Under the pieces are notes generated by a model. That model was not told where the DNA came from and ran no database searches. It saw only the letters and a list, made by a program, of their open reading frames with translations. A stretch of DNA of 64,000 nt from Candidatus Eremiobacterota bacterium. GTDB lineage: Bacteria; Vulcanimicrobiota; Vulcanimicrobiia; Vulcanimicrobiales; Vulcanimicrobiaceae. A program made the translations under genes and the position numbers. How positions within the stretch are numbered: position 1 is the first letter of the stretch; every line of letters starts with the position of its first letter. The stretch spans positions 655,300-719,299 of the forward strand of contig JAFAYE010000001.1 of assembly GCA_019240525.1 (NCBI GenBank). The letters are read 5' to 3'. Shown here piece after piece: positions 41,165 to 49,817 of the stretch.

Positions 41165-41523
41165 CCGTGGTGGAAATGGAAGAGGTTGCCGTCGAGATCG
41201 CTTACGGTGAACTGCCGTAATCCCCACGGCTTGTCTTCCGGGGGCTCGACGATATTCGCTCCACGCGACCGCAGTTCTTCATAAGACGCGTCGAGATCCG
41301 GAGCGAATATCCAGTGAACGGCCGGCTCGAATGGCGCCTCTCGTTTGCGGAAGAAGATCGCTGCGTTTCCGCGGACGACCGCGCCGGTCTCTTTGCCTTC
41401 GACGAGCCACTTGATTTCGAAGCCCAGCGCATCGCGGTAATGCTGTTGCGCGCGCTCGACGTCGGCTACCGGCAACTCGGGCACCGGCTGGCCAATCGTT
41501 GTTAGATTCGTTTCAGCGGTCAT
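41161..41523 (-). CDS. VOC-family protein
   Basis: This 120-residue glyoxalase-fold protein has PVPELPVADVERAQQHYRDA, a central WIFAPDLDASYEELRSRGAN and the closing FTVSDLDGNLFHFHHG. The ligand strand FHFHH replaces the usual 'IELxE', so the canonical metal-binding glutamate is missing and the protein may be a binding protein of the bleomycin-resistance type. AAAGGACGA lies upstream of the ATG. It differs clearly from the VOC protein at 1992. Confidence 0.85.
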   Translation of the reverse strand: MTAETNLTTIGQPVPELPVADVERAQQHYRDALGFEIKWLVEGKETGAVVRGNAAIFFRKREAPFEPAVHWIFAPDLDASYEELRSRGANIVEPPEDKPWGLRQFTVSDLDGNLFHFHHG

Positions 41524-41588
41524 GCAATGATCGTCCTTTCTCCGAATTTTCACCGTAGTGCTGACATCCGACCTTCGTGGTTCGTGAA

Positions 41589-41978
41589 TTATATCGCAAG
41601 CGTATCAACACGGTACTTGCCGAAGATTGGGTCTCGCGTCGCGACGGTAAGGTCTTCGAGTTGCGCCTGAGCGATGATCATGCGATCAAACGGATCGGAG
41701 TGATGCACAGGCAACGCGTAAACAGCGAGCGCGTGGTCTTTGGTGACGTCTACAACCATAATTTGAAAATCAGCGATCCGCCGAGGAACGTACACCGATG
41801 GTTCGGCCGGAAGCTCCAATCTGCCGATTCCGGCTTTGATCAACAACTCCCAAATGCTCGCAGCCGAGAGGAAGAGCGCCGTCCGTGGATTCTCCAAGAG
41901 GCGCCGCGCAGTCGGGCGAACTCGCTTCCAGTCTCCGGCAATCCATAGAAACGCGTGCGTATCGAGTAGCACCCTCAC
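41589..41978 (-). CDS. VapC-like PIN-domain toxin
   Basis: This 129-residue PIN-domain ribonuclease has acidic residues in the expected places: Asp6 in LLDTHAFLW, Glu44 in SIWELLIKAG, Asp95/Asp98 in HSDPFDRMIIAQA and Asp116 in VATRDPIF. PIN toxins cleave RNA, often tRNA, until bound by the antitoxin. Its ATG overlaps the antitoxin stop by 4 nt, the usual order antitoxin-toxin. This subgroup of PIN proteins pairs with Phd/YefM antitoxins. Confidence 0.92.
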   Translation of the reverse strand: MRVLLDTHAFLWIAGDWKRVRPTARRLLENPRTALFLSAASIWELLIKAGIGRLELPAEPSVYVPRRIADFQIMVVDVTKDHALAVYALPVHHSDPFDRMIIAQAQLEDLTVATRDPIFGKYRVDTLAI

Positions 41979-42205
41979 TTGGCGCCGAACGCCCTCGCTA
42001 TCTCCGGCGGCAGCGGTGCGTCGAAGTCGGGCGCCATGCGTATCTTCCCCTCGTCCAGGCCGAAGGGGCGTTTCCCTATAGAGGTGGGAACGATCTCAGC
42101 TACGGGCTTCCCGCCACGCGTAATCGTAATGCGCTCGCCCCGTTCGGCTAGCCGAACCAGTGTCGAAAAGTGCGTTTTCGCTTGCAGGATACTTGCAGTT
42201 TTCAT
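41975..42205 (-). CDS. Phd/YefM-family antitoxin
   Basis: This 76-residue antitoxin has the Phd/YefM DNA-binding fold: ASILQAKTHFSTLVRLAERG and ERITITRGGKPVAEIVP. The C-terminal tail (RMAPDFDAPLPPEIARAFGA) would wrap the PIN toxin. It is upstream of the toxin gene and overlaps it. It probably represses the pair through the adjacent palindrome. Confidence 0.92.
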   Translation of the reverse strand: MKTASILQAKTHFSTLVRLAERGERITITRGGKPVAEIVPTSIGKRPFGLDEGKIRMAPDFDAPLPPEIARAFGAK

Positions 42206-42210
42206 TTCTT

Positions 42211-42235
42211 GCGGTCAAATTTAGCAGTTTACCGC
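42211..42235 (-). promoter_or_regulatory. Candidate operator of the Phd/PIN toxin-antitoxin pair
   Basis: On the minus strand GCGGTAAA and TTTGACCGC form an imperfect inverted repeat (one inserted base) around CTGCTAAA, 5 nt upstream of the antitoxin ATG. Phd-type antitoxins bind such sites. A TAAATT -10-like box lies inside it. Confidence 0.45.
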
Positions 42236-42284
42236 AGCAATAGTCAAGGCTCTTGACCATTGCAACTTGAGTCGCCGTGAGCTG

Positions 42285-43370
42285 TCAGCGTGACACGGGA
42301 ACGATCGGCGTCGTCTGCCCCGACTCCATCGGCAGCGACGCGATCTTGCCGCCGGCAGCGGCGAGTGCTCTGCGTACGTCGACTGTGCGCAGTGTCTGGT
42401 CGTCGTACGTGCGGAAGTAGAACTTTAGGTTCTTTAGGTCGCTCGCACTCGTCCACGACGTGTATTCGTCGAATTCTTTTCCGTTAATGACTTGGCGAAC
42501 CGTGCCGATCGGGATGTCGAAGTTGTTGAGGATGTGGAATATTTGAAAGACCGCGTCCGCAGCCGACGCAGGCTGCAGGGCCGTCTGTTGGTATGCAACC
42601 GCTCGCACGAAGCGCGAGGGGGACGAGACATCGCCCGGCAATCCAAAGAATCCCGAACCTTGTCCCAAACTGTGCAGCGTAACGTTATTCCCGATGTAGA
42701 CTGACGGCCGAATGTACGGCGTGAGGCCAACGTAGTTCCCCAAGTTCGTCATATGCCAATCGAAGGTGGGAGTGTTGGTAATGATGCCGAGCGGATCGTC
42801 GTAGAGCTTGAGGCCGCCGGGAAGCGGCTCGATGACCACCGTGGCGCCCGTGCTATCCATTACACGAAAGTGCAACGGCGGCGTCATCCCGCCCATCTCG
42901 ACGCGCGGGGTTGGTGCGAGGACGACGCGATCGTATGCGGCCTTCACTTCGGCGACCGTCGCAAAGTTGCCGAGTAGCCAGTCGCTATATTCATAACCAG
43001 CCATCGCTCGCGACGCGTTCTCGGGCGTAACCTCGCTGTAATGCGCATCCGGCGTGAAAAAGAACTCGCCGACGTAGAGGCCGTGGTCGTTCATGCCGTC
43101 GACACTGACGGGTTGATCGAATGCGTTCGCGCCGACGAAGCCGTATTTCGTGGTGTATCTGATACCGGCGGCGCCGTTGGGCAGCGTGCCGGTCAACTGG
43201 GTGCCGGCGGGGACGACGAGGACTTTGGACTTCAAATCGAGGCCGAGTTCCATCGTTCGGGCGGCGACGACGGTACCGTCCTTGGCCATCAGCCGGATGC
43301 CGGTGCACGCCGACGCCGCCTGGCTGACAAAGAGGATGGCGACGACCGCGATGACGCCAAAAAATCGCAT
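42285..43370 (-). CDS. Choloylglycine hydrolase-family (linear amide C-N hydrolase), exported
   Basis: This 361-residue protein belongs to the Ntn-hydrolase family of bile salt hydrolases and penicillin V acylases. The signal peptide ends at SQAASA and exposes the catalytic Cys22 (CTGIRLMAKDG). Other motifs are AARTMELG, VSVDGMNDHGLYVGEF and GIITNTPTFDWHMTNLGNY. These fit the set of Cys, Arg, Asp, Asn and Arg active-site residues. An N-terminal Cys freed by signal cleavage is typical of Gram-negative members, which often act on acyl-homoserine lactones or penicillin V. The substrate is unknown. No accessory gene is adjacent. Confidence 0.9.
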   Translation of the reverse strand: MRFFGVIAVVAILFVSQAASACTGIRLMAKDGTVVAARTMELGLDLKSKVLVVPAGTQLTGTLPNGAAGIRYTTKYGFVGANAFDQPVSVDGMNDHGLYVGEFFFTPDAHYSEVTPENASRAMAGYEYSDWLLGNFATVAEVKAAYDRVVLAPTPRVEMGGMTPPLHFRVMDSTGATVVIEPLPGGLKLYDDPLGIITNTPTFDWHMTNLGNYVGLTPYIRPSVYIGNNVTLHSLGQGSGFFGLPGDVSSPSRFVRAVAYQQTALQPASAADAVFQIFHILNNFDIPIGTVRQVINGKEFDEYTSWTSASDLKNLKFYFRTYDDQTLRTVDVRRALAAAGGKIASLPMESGQTTPIVPVSR

Positions 43371-43993
43371 GGTACAAAATCTCCCTTGCGTTTAACAGAT
43401 ATGTGCGACCGCCGGCGCCTTTATGCGTCGCGGTCTGAGGCCGACTTCTTCGGCGCATTCCCTTCGTGATCCACGACCGTTTGACCGCTACGATGGACAG
43501 CAGACGATGAAGCGGGCCGAACGATTGACGATTGCGCTAGTGACTTGGCCGATTTATCGCTAAGCCATCGTTAGCGGCGCTTTGGCTCGGGCTGACGCCG
43601 AACCTGCCAAAGCTGGTCGGGCACTCGTTCCTTGCCTAAACGCGGCACGTAGCGGTGCCGTAAGGCCGTGATCCACCACTGAAGGCGAGCCTTTCACCGG
43701 CGTCAGTGCGCCGCGGCGGCGTTGATGGAATCTCTCCAGACGCTACCGTATTAGCGAGGGTGACGTAGAGGTGGCGCCGGCCGTCCCGGCATGATCCACC
43801 TCTACTTAAATATTGAATGTCACGCCCACATCTAGTGCCTTTTCAATGTCAACGGCGACCTCATACGGCAGACGTTGAGCAACGCGCCTGCGAAAGACAC
43901 GTTCAGGCGAGGCGCTTCCGGGATCGGGGCCTTAGTGCTATGATGGCGCTAGCAAGGCGCCAGCCCTCACCGCGGCGCTTGATGGGGAGACAA
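43371..43993. other. Long intergenic region with hairpins
   Basis: No convincing gene is seen in these 620 bp. A 10-bp perfect inverted repeat is annotated separately. A 6-bp repeat, TGGCGC-TAGCAAG-GCGCCA (43944-43962), lies in the likely leader of the following GloVer gene just after a TGCTATGAT extended -10 box. Direct repeats TGATCCACC occur at about 43670 and 43792. Confidence 0.6.
43765..43805. other. 10-bp perfect inverted repeat with inner stem
   Basis: GTAGAGGTGG (43765-43774) and CCACCTCTAC (43796-43805) are perfect reverse complements around a 21-nt loop that itself contains a GCCGG/CCGGC stem. There is no T-run, so it is not a standard terminator. It may be a small structured RNA, a mobile-element end or a leader structure. 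Confidence 0.6.
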
Positions 43994-45319
43994 ATGAGGA
44001 TTCTTCAGTCTGTTACATTTGCTTTCGCCGCTTTTCTTCTAGCAGCGTGCCAAGGCATGATCACCCAGCCAGCGTCGAATGCCCTACCGGCCTTTAAGCA
44101 TTCCGGCGGCCGCGGTACTAGCTACTCCTACTCAATTATTGCTGAGTTCTATTCCGGCCAACTTACCGGAGGAACTCCTTACGGCGGACTAATTGCGGAT
44201 AGCGCAGGGAATCTTTACGGAACGACTAGCCAGGGCGGAGCCTATCAAATGGGTACCGTCTTCGAGCTCAGTGCATCAGGATCGTCCTACGTTGGAACGA
44301 CGCTTTACAGTTTCGGCGGCCCAGGCGATGGCACCGATCCCGTAGACTCGCTGTACATGGATAGCCATGGAGCGCTGTATGGGACGACGCAATACGGCGG
44401 CCCATTCGCCACGTCTTCTAATTCTGGCTACGGCATCGTTTTTAAGTTGACACCAGGAGCGTCGGGCTACACTGAGACGATCCTCCATGCGTTTCAGCCG
44501 CTCCCCGATGGACATGAGCCGCGTAGCGGCGTGGTCGCCGACGCAAATGGCGCGCTCTACGGTACAACTCGTATTGGTGGCAACAGTGACGATGGCACCG
44601 TTTTTAAGTTAACGCCTTCAGGATCGGGCTACGCGGAGAGCATCATCGTCAACTTCAACTCAAATAATGGTTGGTTTCCTAATTATGGCAATCTATTGCT
44701 GGGAAAGCACGGTGTGCTGTACGGAACAACTTCTGGAGATGCCACGCCTGGTAACATATTCGAACTGAAACGTTCGGGGAACCGCTACAAAGAGCATGTC
44801 TTATACAATTTCGACGGAGCGCCGGATGGCTACGGCCCCAATGGAACATTGCTTTCTGATAAGAAAGGCAATCTATATGCTACAACCTACTACGGGGGCA
44901 GTTGTGCGTCCTACGGTGGCGGGTGCGGCGTTGTTTATGAGCTGAAGCGTGCCGGTTCGCAGTACTCGGAAATCGTTCTTTACCGTTTTAAAGGTACGAG
45001 CATGTCCGGCCCACAGGACGGCGCATTCCCACTGGCTGGCTTGGTAATGGATAGCAAAGGTGAGCTATATGGGACAACAAACCAAGGGGGGAACTTTAAA
45101 ACTTGCGACGGCGTAGGATGCGGGACCGTATTTAAGCTTGCGCGGTCGGGCTCGGGTGGTTACACTGAAACGGTCTTGCATGAGTTTGAAGGCTCTTCGG
45201 ATGGGTATTACCCGGCAGCGCCGCTCCTCGCTAATGGCGGCGTATTTTATGGCCTCACATCAAGCGGTGGAAACCCTTCGAACTATGGCGGCGTGGCATT
45301 CGCGATAACTCCGCTGTAA
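43994..45319 (+). CDS. GloVer-repeat lipoprotein, third copy
   Basis: This 441-residue lipoprotein (LAAC) has seven GloVer repeats: GNLYGTTSQGG, GALYGTTQYGGP, GALYGTTRIGG, GVLYGTTSGD, GNLYATTYYGG, GELYGTTNQGG and GVFYGLTSSGG. Each is followed by a 'GTVFELSASG' type strand. The linker is shorter than in the pair at 34-37 kb. The ATG has GGGGAG 5 nt upstream. The codon choice (more A and T) differs visibly from the two other copies, suggesting separate acquisition or older divergence. It is alone in its transcript. Confidence 0.88.
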   Translation: MRILQSVTFAFAAFLLAACQGMITQPASNALPAFKHSGGRGTSYSYSIIAEFYSGQLTGGTPYGGLIADSAGNLYGTTSQGGAYQMGTVFELSASGSSYVGTTLYSFGGPGDGTDPVDSLYMDSHGALYGTTQYGGPFATSSNSGYGIVFKLTPGASGYTETILHAFQPLPDGHEPRSGVVADANGALYGTTRIGGNSDDGTVFKLTPSGSGYAESIIVNFNSNNGWFPNYGNLLLGKHGVLYGTTSGDATPGNIFELKRSGNRYKEHVLYNFDGAPDGYGPNGTLLSDKKGNLYATTYYGGSCASYGGGCGVVYELKRAGSQYSEIVLYRFKGTSMSGPQDGAFPLAGLVMDSKGELYGTTNQGGNFKTCDGVGCGTVFKLARSGSGGYTETVLHEFEGSSDGYYPAAPLLANGGVFYGLTSSGGNPSNYGGVAFAITPL

Positions 45320-45391
45320 CTTCGCAAGTAGGGCAGCGCTAGCGCGTCGCGACCTATCGAAGCCTGGAAAGCCAGCGACAGTATGACGTTC

Positions 45392-46235
45392 TTACTTCGT
45401 CAGACTAACTGCGGCGGCGACAGGCTGCTGCAAACCGGTTATGGTTGAAGTGGGATTACGGCCCGCAGGATAGGTAAAGAAAGCTACGCCTCCGCCACCA
45501 CTGGTGTAGTAAGGGGCGATCAAGGTTGTTCCTTGAATCCAGAACTGATCGACGGTGCCGTCGACGTTTAGTGTTGTGCTGCCAGTTCGCTTTGCAACTC
45601 TCTTATATGTGCTAATGTGGTAAACGGTCGATTCTCGGTTTCCGAACGCCAGGTGCATACCGTCCCACTGTAGCCCTCCCGCGTACTGGCCCACGTCAGT
45701 CCTCGGATGAAGCCAGAGCCGCTGGTACCGGTCGTCATTTCGCTTCAGTTCAAAGAGAGCCGGGCGCTCGTAACTCGGAAGCCCCGCAGTGCTAAATTTC
45801 CGGTGGCGCGATCTACCGAACAGCTTATCGGGTCATCTCCGTCGTCCGGAAAGTACAGCGTCGAGATTGGGGTGGTACCTCCGTGGGCGTATTCCTGAAT
45901 CGCCGGCGGACCACTCGGCTCGACGGTATCGATCCAGACGTTACCCGCTTTATCAACGCAGTCCCCGGTTGGATAGTGCAGGCTCAGTGTGCCCACCAGC
46001 ACGCCCTGGGGATATGAATAGACGTACACATCTCTGGCAACTTCATCAACTACGTAGAGAAGATTCTCGTGTTTCGCTTCCGGCAGCATCCACGATCCTC
46101 GGCGTGCGGTGCGATCGCACGGCTCTGCGGCATCGCGCCCGACGGTCCGATCGGCACCTGAAAGGCGCCGCAACCTGTGATGAATGCGACAGCCATGCCG
46201 ATAGCAAGCGCGTCCCTTACGATCAAAGTCTTCAC
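45392..46235 (-). pseudogene. Frameshifted NHL/SMP-30-like propeller lipoprotein
   Basis: Three reading frames together encode a relative of the lipoprotein at 36974. Frame 1 (GTG 46235, GGGAG upstream) gives the lipoprotein signal FITGCGAF. After a shift near 46095 the protein resumes with GSWMLPEAKHENLLYVVDEV and VYVYSYPQG, like AWMSPESKSQ in the intact copy. A second shift near 45770 leads into YAGGLQWDGMHLAFGNRE and PVAAAVSLTK to the end. The middle segment is shorter than in the intact copy, so a deletion also occurred. It is probably inactive. A sequencing error could cause one shift but hardly both plus the deletion. Confidence 0.8.
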
Positions 46236-46279
46236 GGCTCTGCTCCCTCTAGAGGAAGAACTCGGCGGCAGACGACACC

Positions 46280-46942
46280 TTAGCGCGCGTGCGTGCATCG
46301 TTGCAACAGAGCGACGACCGCGGGTGCCACATCATTTTCAGCTTGCTGCTCTAACTGGATCGCTGACGCGAGGGCCTTTGGCAGAGCGATCCGATTAGGC
46401 GTAGGTCCGCCCGATGGGCAATCCACAGGGTCGCACTTCGACACTAAGTCATTTGCCTGATTTGTATTCGACGTCGTCGCTAGAATGTTTAAGATTCTGC
46501 GTTGCCCCGCCGCTACCGTTTCGAGGCGCGCCTTCGCGAGATCTAGTGCACGCTGGTCTTCGCTCGTTGCGCGATCGGGGAAGATCGACCCGTCAGTTAG
46601 CAGGCCGTCTATCTTGGCGAGATTACTTGTAATTGCCTGAACAAGCTGGGCCATTTGGACGTCGTCAATCTCCGAAGCAGCGCTCGCGCCGCCCGTCGCG
46701 GACGCGCCTTGCGGCTCCGCGACTGCATCGAGGTGCAGTTTCCTCATCACTAGCTGTCCCTGGTGTATGATGTCATCGTTGACGCGCAGTCCCGATATCG
46801 AGGGCGCTATTTTATTCCGCAGACCTGAGCACAAGACAGTAGCGGTTACGTGCCCGATAACCTGTAGCGGCGTTGCGGTAGCGACAGGGCTGGCCGAAGA
46901 ATCTACGCAGATAGTGGCTGCGGCGACGACTGCAAAAAGCAC
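46280..46942 (-). CDS. Exported protein of unknown function
   Basis: This 220-residue protein starts at GTG with AGGAGG 6 nt upstream and has a signal peptide (LFAVVAAATICVDSSAS). The mature region is helical and charged (ALDLAKARLETVAAGQRRIL) with four cysteines (VLCSG, SKCDPVDC and a final QRCTH), which suggests disulphides. No family is recognised. It is divergent from the glycine-rich lipoprotein gene at 47078. Confidence 0.65.
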   Translation of the reverse strand: MLFAVVAAATICVDSSASPVATATPLQVIGHVTATVLCSGLRNKIAPSISGLRVNDDIIHQGQLVMRKLHLDAVAEPQGASATGGASAASEIDDVQMAQLVQAITSNLAKIDGLLTDGSIFPDRATSEDQRALDLAKARLETVAAGQRRILNILATTSNTNQANDLVSKCDPVDCPSGGPTPNRIALPKALASAIQLEQQAENDVAPAVVALLQRCTHAR

Positions 46943-47077
46943 AGCGGCCTCCTCTACGTTAAGACTTTCAACGCCGAAAAAGCGGACTCCCCGAAGGGCT
47001 GCACGCCAGGAATAGAAATAAGCCCGCCGCGAACGCTCTTTGCGGTTCCGGCGTTCAGCTTTCGGGAGGCATCGCTC

Positions 47078-48025
47078 ATGAGAAACCTCGCTCGCTTCGC
47101 CTTTAGCATCGGTGCGGCTGTTCTATTTGCCGGCTGCGGCGGCTCGCAGTCAATCGGCGTCGCCGGCGTGACACGTGATGATAGCGGTTCGCGGCCACAC
47201 AACCACACGTTTCACTACACCGGTGCGCAGCAATCATTCAAAGTGCCGTCCGGCGTGACAACGATCACGATCATTGCGCGCGGCGCTGCGGGGTCTGGTT
47301 TGGAAGGCTATCCTTGTGACCCGGATTGCTTTGGCCGTGGAGGCCGCGTCTACGCGGAGATCCCGGTAATATCCGGAGAAACACTGTATGTCTACGTGGG
47401 CGGCCGGGGAACCGACGCGGCCGGCGGTTTCAACGGAGGAGGCGATCCTGGCACTACCTACACTTGGCCGGGTAATGGCGGCGGTGGTGCGTCGGACGTG
47501 CGAGAACGCGGTAACACGTTAAAGGATCGCGTGCTCGTTGCCGGCGGTGGCGGCGGACAAGGAGGCTCCGGCTCGCAGGCCGGCCTGTACTACGACAGCA
47601 CCGGTGGGAATGGCGGCGGCGCAGAGGGAGGCAACGGTTTCAGTCCCTTCGGCGGCGGGGGCGGCGGCGGTTCGCAAACTCAAGGCGGCATCGGCGGCGC
47701 CGAAGGCTCAGGCTCGGGCTCGGGATCCGCTGGGGTTTCGGGATCCGACGGCGCGTTGGGTCTCGGCGGCAACGGTGGCGCCGGAGCCAAGGCCAGCGGC
47801 TCCGGGAATTCGGGCGGTGCCGGTGGCGGCGGCGGTGGTGGCTACTACGGAGGAGGCGGTGGTGCAGGCGGTGGCGCTTCCATTAAAGGTTATCGGCCGT
47901 CCGGCGCGGGTGGTGGCGCCGGCGGCGGATCGTCGTGGGCCGAACGCCGCGCTAAGCACTTCCAAACCTGGTCGGGTTGGAAAAGTGCAAACGGCGACGG
48001 CGCCGTCGTTTTCAGCTGGCAATGA
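47078..48025 (+). CDS. Glycine-rich lipoprotein, ALK/LTK-type glycine-rich domain
   Basis: This 315-residue lipoprotein (FAGC, Cys20) starts with an N-terminal beta domain of about 60 residues (FHYTGAQQSFKVPSGVTTIT). A glycine-rich domain follows, rich in GGGG runs, with the ordered motifs GGGGASDVRERG, RVLVAGGGGGQGG and GGGGYYGGGG. This order matches the glycine-rich domain of ALK/LTK receptors (Pfam Gly_rich). In that fold, polyglycine helices pack in a hexagonal array. A second, similar gene lies at 48897, and both share a leader sequence TTCAGCTT-CGG-AGGC before the ATG. The role is probably extracellular binding. Confidence 0.85.
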   Translation: MRNLARFAFSIGAAVLFAGCGGSQSIGVAGVTRDDSGSRPHNHTFHYTGAQQSFKVPSGVTTITIIARGAAGSGLEGYPCDPDCFGRGGRVYAEIPVISGETLYVYVGGRGTDAAGGFNGGGDPGTTYTWPGNGGGGASDVRERGNTLKDRVLVAGGGGGQGGSGSQAGLYYDSTGGNGGGAEGGNGFSPFGGGGGGGSQTQGGIGGAEGSGSGSGSAGVSGSDGALGLGGNGGAGAKASGSGNSGGAGGGGGGGYYGGGGGAGGGASIKGYRPSGAGGGAGGGSSWAERRAKHFQTWSGWKSANGDGAVVFSWQ

Positions 48026-48041
48026 ACGATGAATCGCTGCT

Positions 48042-48737
48042 TTATTCCTCAATCGAGGCGCGCAGCGATTGAAGGTGCTTTCGAAAGGTGAGCGACGGAT
48101 CTGATTTTTTGCGCTCGAGATACTCCGCGAACCGCAGCTGAGAGCGCAACGTTTCGCCCTCCTTGGCGCGCCGAGCTTGGAGTTGCTCGGTGTCGCGGAT
48201 GGAGCATGCAGCGCGAATCAGGTCGTCGAGCTGATCCGCCGGCAAAAAAAGCACACCATCGTCATCGGCAACAACAAAGTCGTCGGCTGTCACCGAGAAA
48301 TCTCCTACAACAGCCGATGCGAATGCAAGCTCGCTGCGTGGATCTAGGCGGACTGGTCCGGCGGGGTTCGCACCCAAGCTAAATACCGGGAGACCGAGTT
48401 CGCGAATCTCGGCGGTATCGCGATGACAACCCCAAATGACAATACCGGAAAGACCCGCCGTCGCCGCCTCGAGTGCCACAAGATCCCCGACGCAGCTCTC
48501 GTCGGTGCGTCCTGCGTTGTCGACGATTAGCGCGTCACCCGGTTTCGCCGAATCAATCGCTTCAAGGAAGATATCGACACTGCCATAGTGCCGCACGGGC
48601 ACGCAGCGTCCAGTGAGCCGAGCACCTGTCGAGACCGCACGCAGAGCAGCGCAGCGCGGCGCAATACCCAATCGCAGGCATGCGTCGGCTAAATGAGCGG
48701 TCGTGAGACCCTCGCTCAAAGTCTTCGCTGTCATCAA
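48042..48737 (-). CDS. RraA-like / HMG aldolase-family protein
   Basis: This 231-residue protein has the RraA fold (4-hydroxy-4-methyl-2-oxoglutarate aldolase/RNase E regulator A): TTAHLADACLRLGIAPRC, LIVDNAGRTDESCVGDLVAL, ATAGLSGIVIWGCHRDTAEI, RELGLPVFSLGANP, then VVADDDGVLFLPADQL. The GxxD/xxR active-site region is present, with the aldolase-type Arg replaced by GCHRD. It may be a decarboxylase or aldolase. The start is M-M, ATG 48737 or 48734. It sits between the two glycine-rich lipoprotein genes on the opposite strand. Confidence 0.85.
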   Translation of the reverse strand: MMTAKTLSEGLTTAHLADACLRLGIAPRCAALRAVSTGARLTGRCVPVRHYGSVDIFLEAIDSAKPGDALIVDNAGRTDESCVGDLVALEAATAGLSGIVIWGCHRDTAEIRELGLPVFSLGANPAGPVRLDPRSELAFASAVVGDFSVTADDFVVADDDGVLFLPADQLDDLIRAACSIRDTEQLQARRAKEGETLRSQLRFAEYLERKKSDPSLTFRKHLQSLRASIEE

Positions 48738-48896
48738 CGAGTGTCGTTCGTCGCTTACGCCGCGGCCTCTTTTGCGCGAGTTTCAGCTTTCTGAGCTAGC
48801 GTAAGCAGTCGAATCGCAGTTTCAATGCTGGAACTGAGGCCACGCGCGCCGAATGTTCCCAGCCGCTCGTTCGTTCAGCTTCCGGAGGCTTTGCCC

Positions 48897-49817
48897 ATGC
48901 GAAATGTTACTCGCTTTGCGCTTACGATCGGTGCCGCTGTACTAGTTGCGGGTTGCGGCGGATCGCAGCCGCCCATTGGCGCGTCGAACCCGGCGGACGA
49001 TATCGCTCGTTATGCTTCGGGCCATCAAGTGTTCGCGTACACCGGCGCAGCGCAGTCTTTCAAAGTGCCTTCGGGCGTGACCCACATCACGGTCAAAGCT
49101 AGCGGTGCAAGCGGCCCGAGTCAGGGCGGTTCGTCGTGCTATTTTAGCGGCGGTAACGGCGGTATCGTGAAGGCCACGATAGCGGTTACGCCGCGAGAGA
49201 CCTTGGCGGTTTTCGTCGGCGGTGAGGGAACGGGCGACACATCAAACTGCAACGTCGGCAGCGAGGGTGGCTTCAACGGCGGCGGCGCGGGCGGAAACGA
49301 AAATTACTGCCTCAACGGAACGGGCGGCGGCGGCGCTTCAGACGTGCGTCAGGGCGGCAACGAGCTCCGCAATCGCGTTATCGTTGCCGGCGGCGGCGGC
49401 GGCGGCGGCATCGCAAACTCAGTGTTCGACGCCGGCAATGGCGGTGACGGCGGCGGAAACGTTGGCGCCAAGGGGACCGGTGTGCCCGTGGGCGGCTATG
49501 GCGGCACGGGCGGTACGCAACATCGTGGCGGAAGAGGCGGCGCAGCGGGAGCGCGCGACATGCGCAGCTCCCGAGGGAATAGCGGCAAACTTGGCGTCGG
49601 TGGTGCTGGCGGCAACGGCGAGTTGGCAGGCTGCGGCGGCGGTGGCGGCGGCGGTTACTACGGTGGTGGTGGCGGCGGCGGAGCCGACGGCGCAAGTGCA
49701 TCGGGCGGCGGTGGCGGTGGCGGAGGTTCTTCTTACATCGAGCCTGGAGCGACAAACACCAAAAATCAACGCGGAGCAGCGGCGCCGGGTGATGGCCTTA
49801 TTGTTATTTCGTGGTAA
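48897..49817 (+). CDS. Glycine-rich lipoprotein, second copy
   Basis: This 306-residue lipoprotein (VAGC) is closely similar to the product at 47078. It has AYTGAAQSFKVPSGVTHITV, then GGASDVRQGGNELRNRVIVA, GGGGGGGIANS and GGGGGGYYGGGG, ending DGLIVISW where the other ends DGAVVFSW. GGAGG lies 8 nt before the ATG. The pair arose by duplication, and the RraA gene between them is on the other strand. The glycine-rich domain is again of the ALK/LTK type. Confidence 0.85.
   Translation: MRNVTRFALTIGAAVLVAGCGGSQPPIGASNPADDIARYASGHQVFAYTGAAQSFKVPSGVTHITVKASGASGPSQGGSSCYFSGGNGGIVKATIAVTPRETLAVFVGGEGTGDTSNCNVGSEGGFNGGGAGGNENYCLNGTGGGGASDVRQGGNELRNRVIVAGGGGGGGIANSVFDAGNGGDGGGNVGAKGTGVPVGGYGGTGGTQHRGGRGGAAGARDMRSSRGNSGKLGVGGAGGNGELAGCGGGGGGGYYGGGGGGGADGASASGGGGGGGGSSYIEPGATNTKNQRGAAAPGDGLIVISW

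Noticed and set aside
43860-43965. Possible c-di-GMP (GEMM) riboswitch ahead of the third GloVer gene
   Set aside because: Hairpins and GCGAAAGACACG are suggestive, but the conserved GEMM core CGCAAAGCCAC and its tetraloop receptor are not present.
47538-48032. Alternative frames through the glycine-rich genes (also 49222-49965 and 49378-49880)
   Set aside because: GGC/GGT repeats leave all frames open; the products are simple Ala- or Arg-rich strings and the glycine frame has the lipobox and ribosome-binding site.
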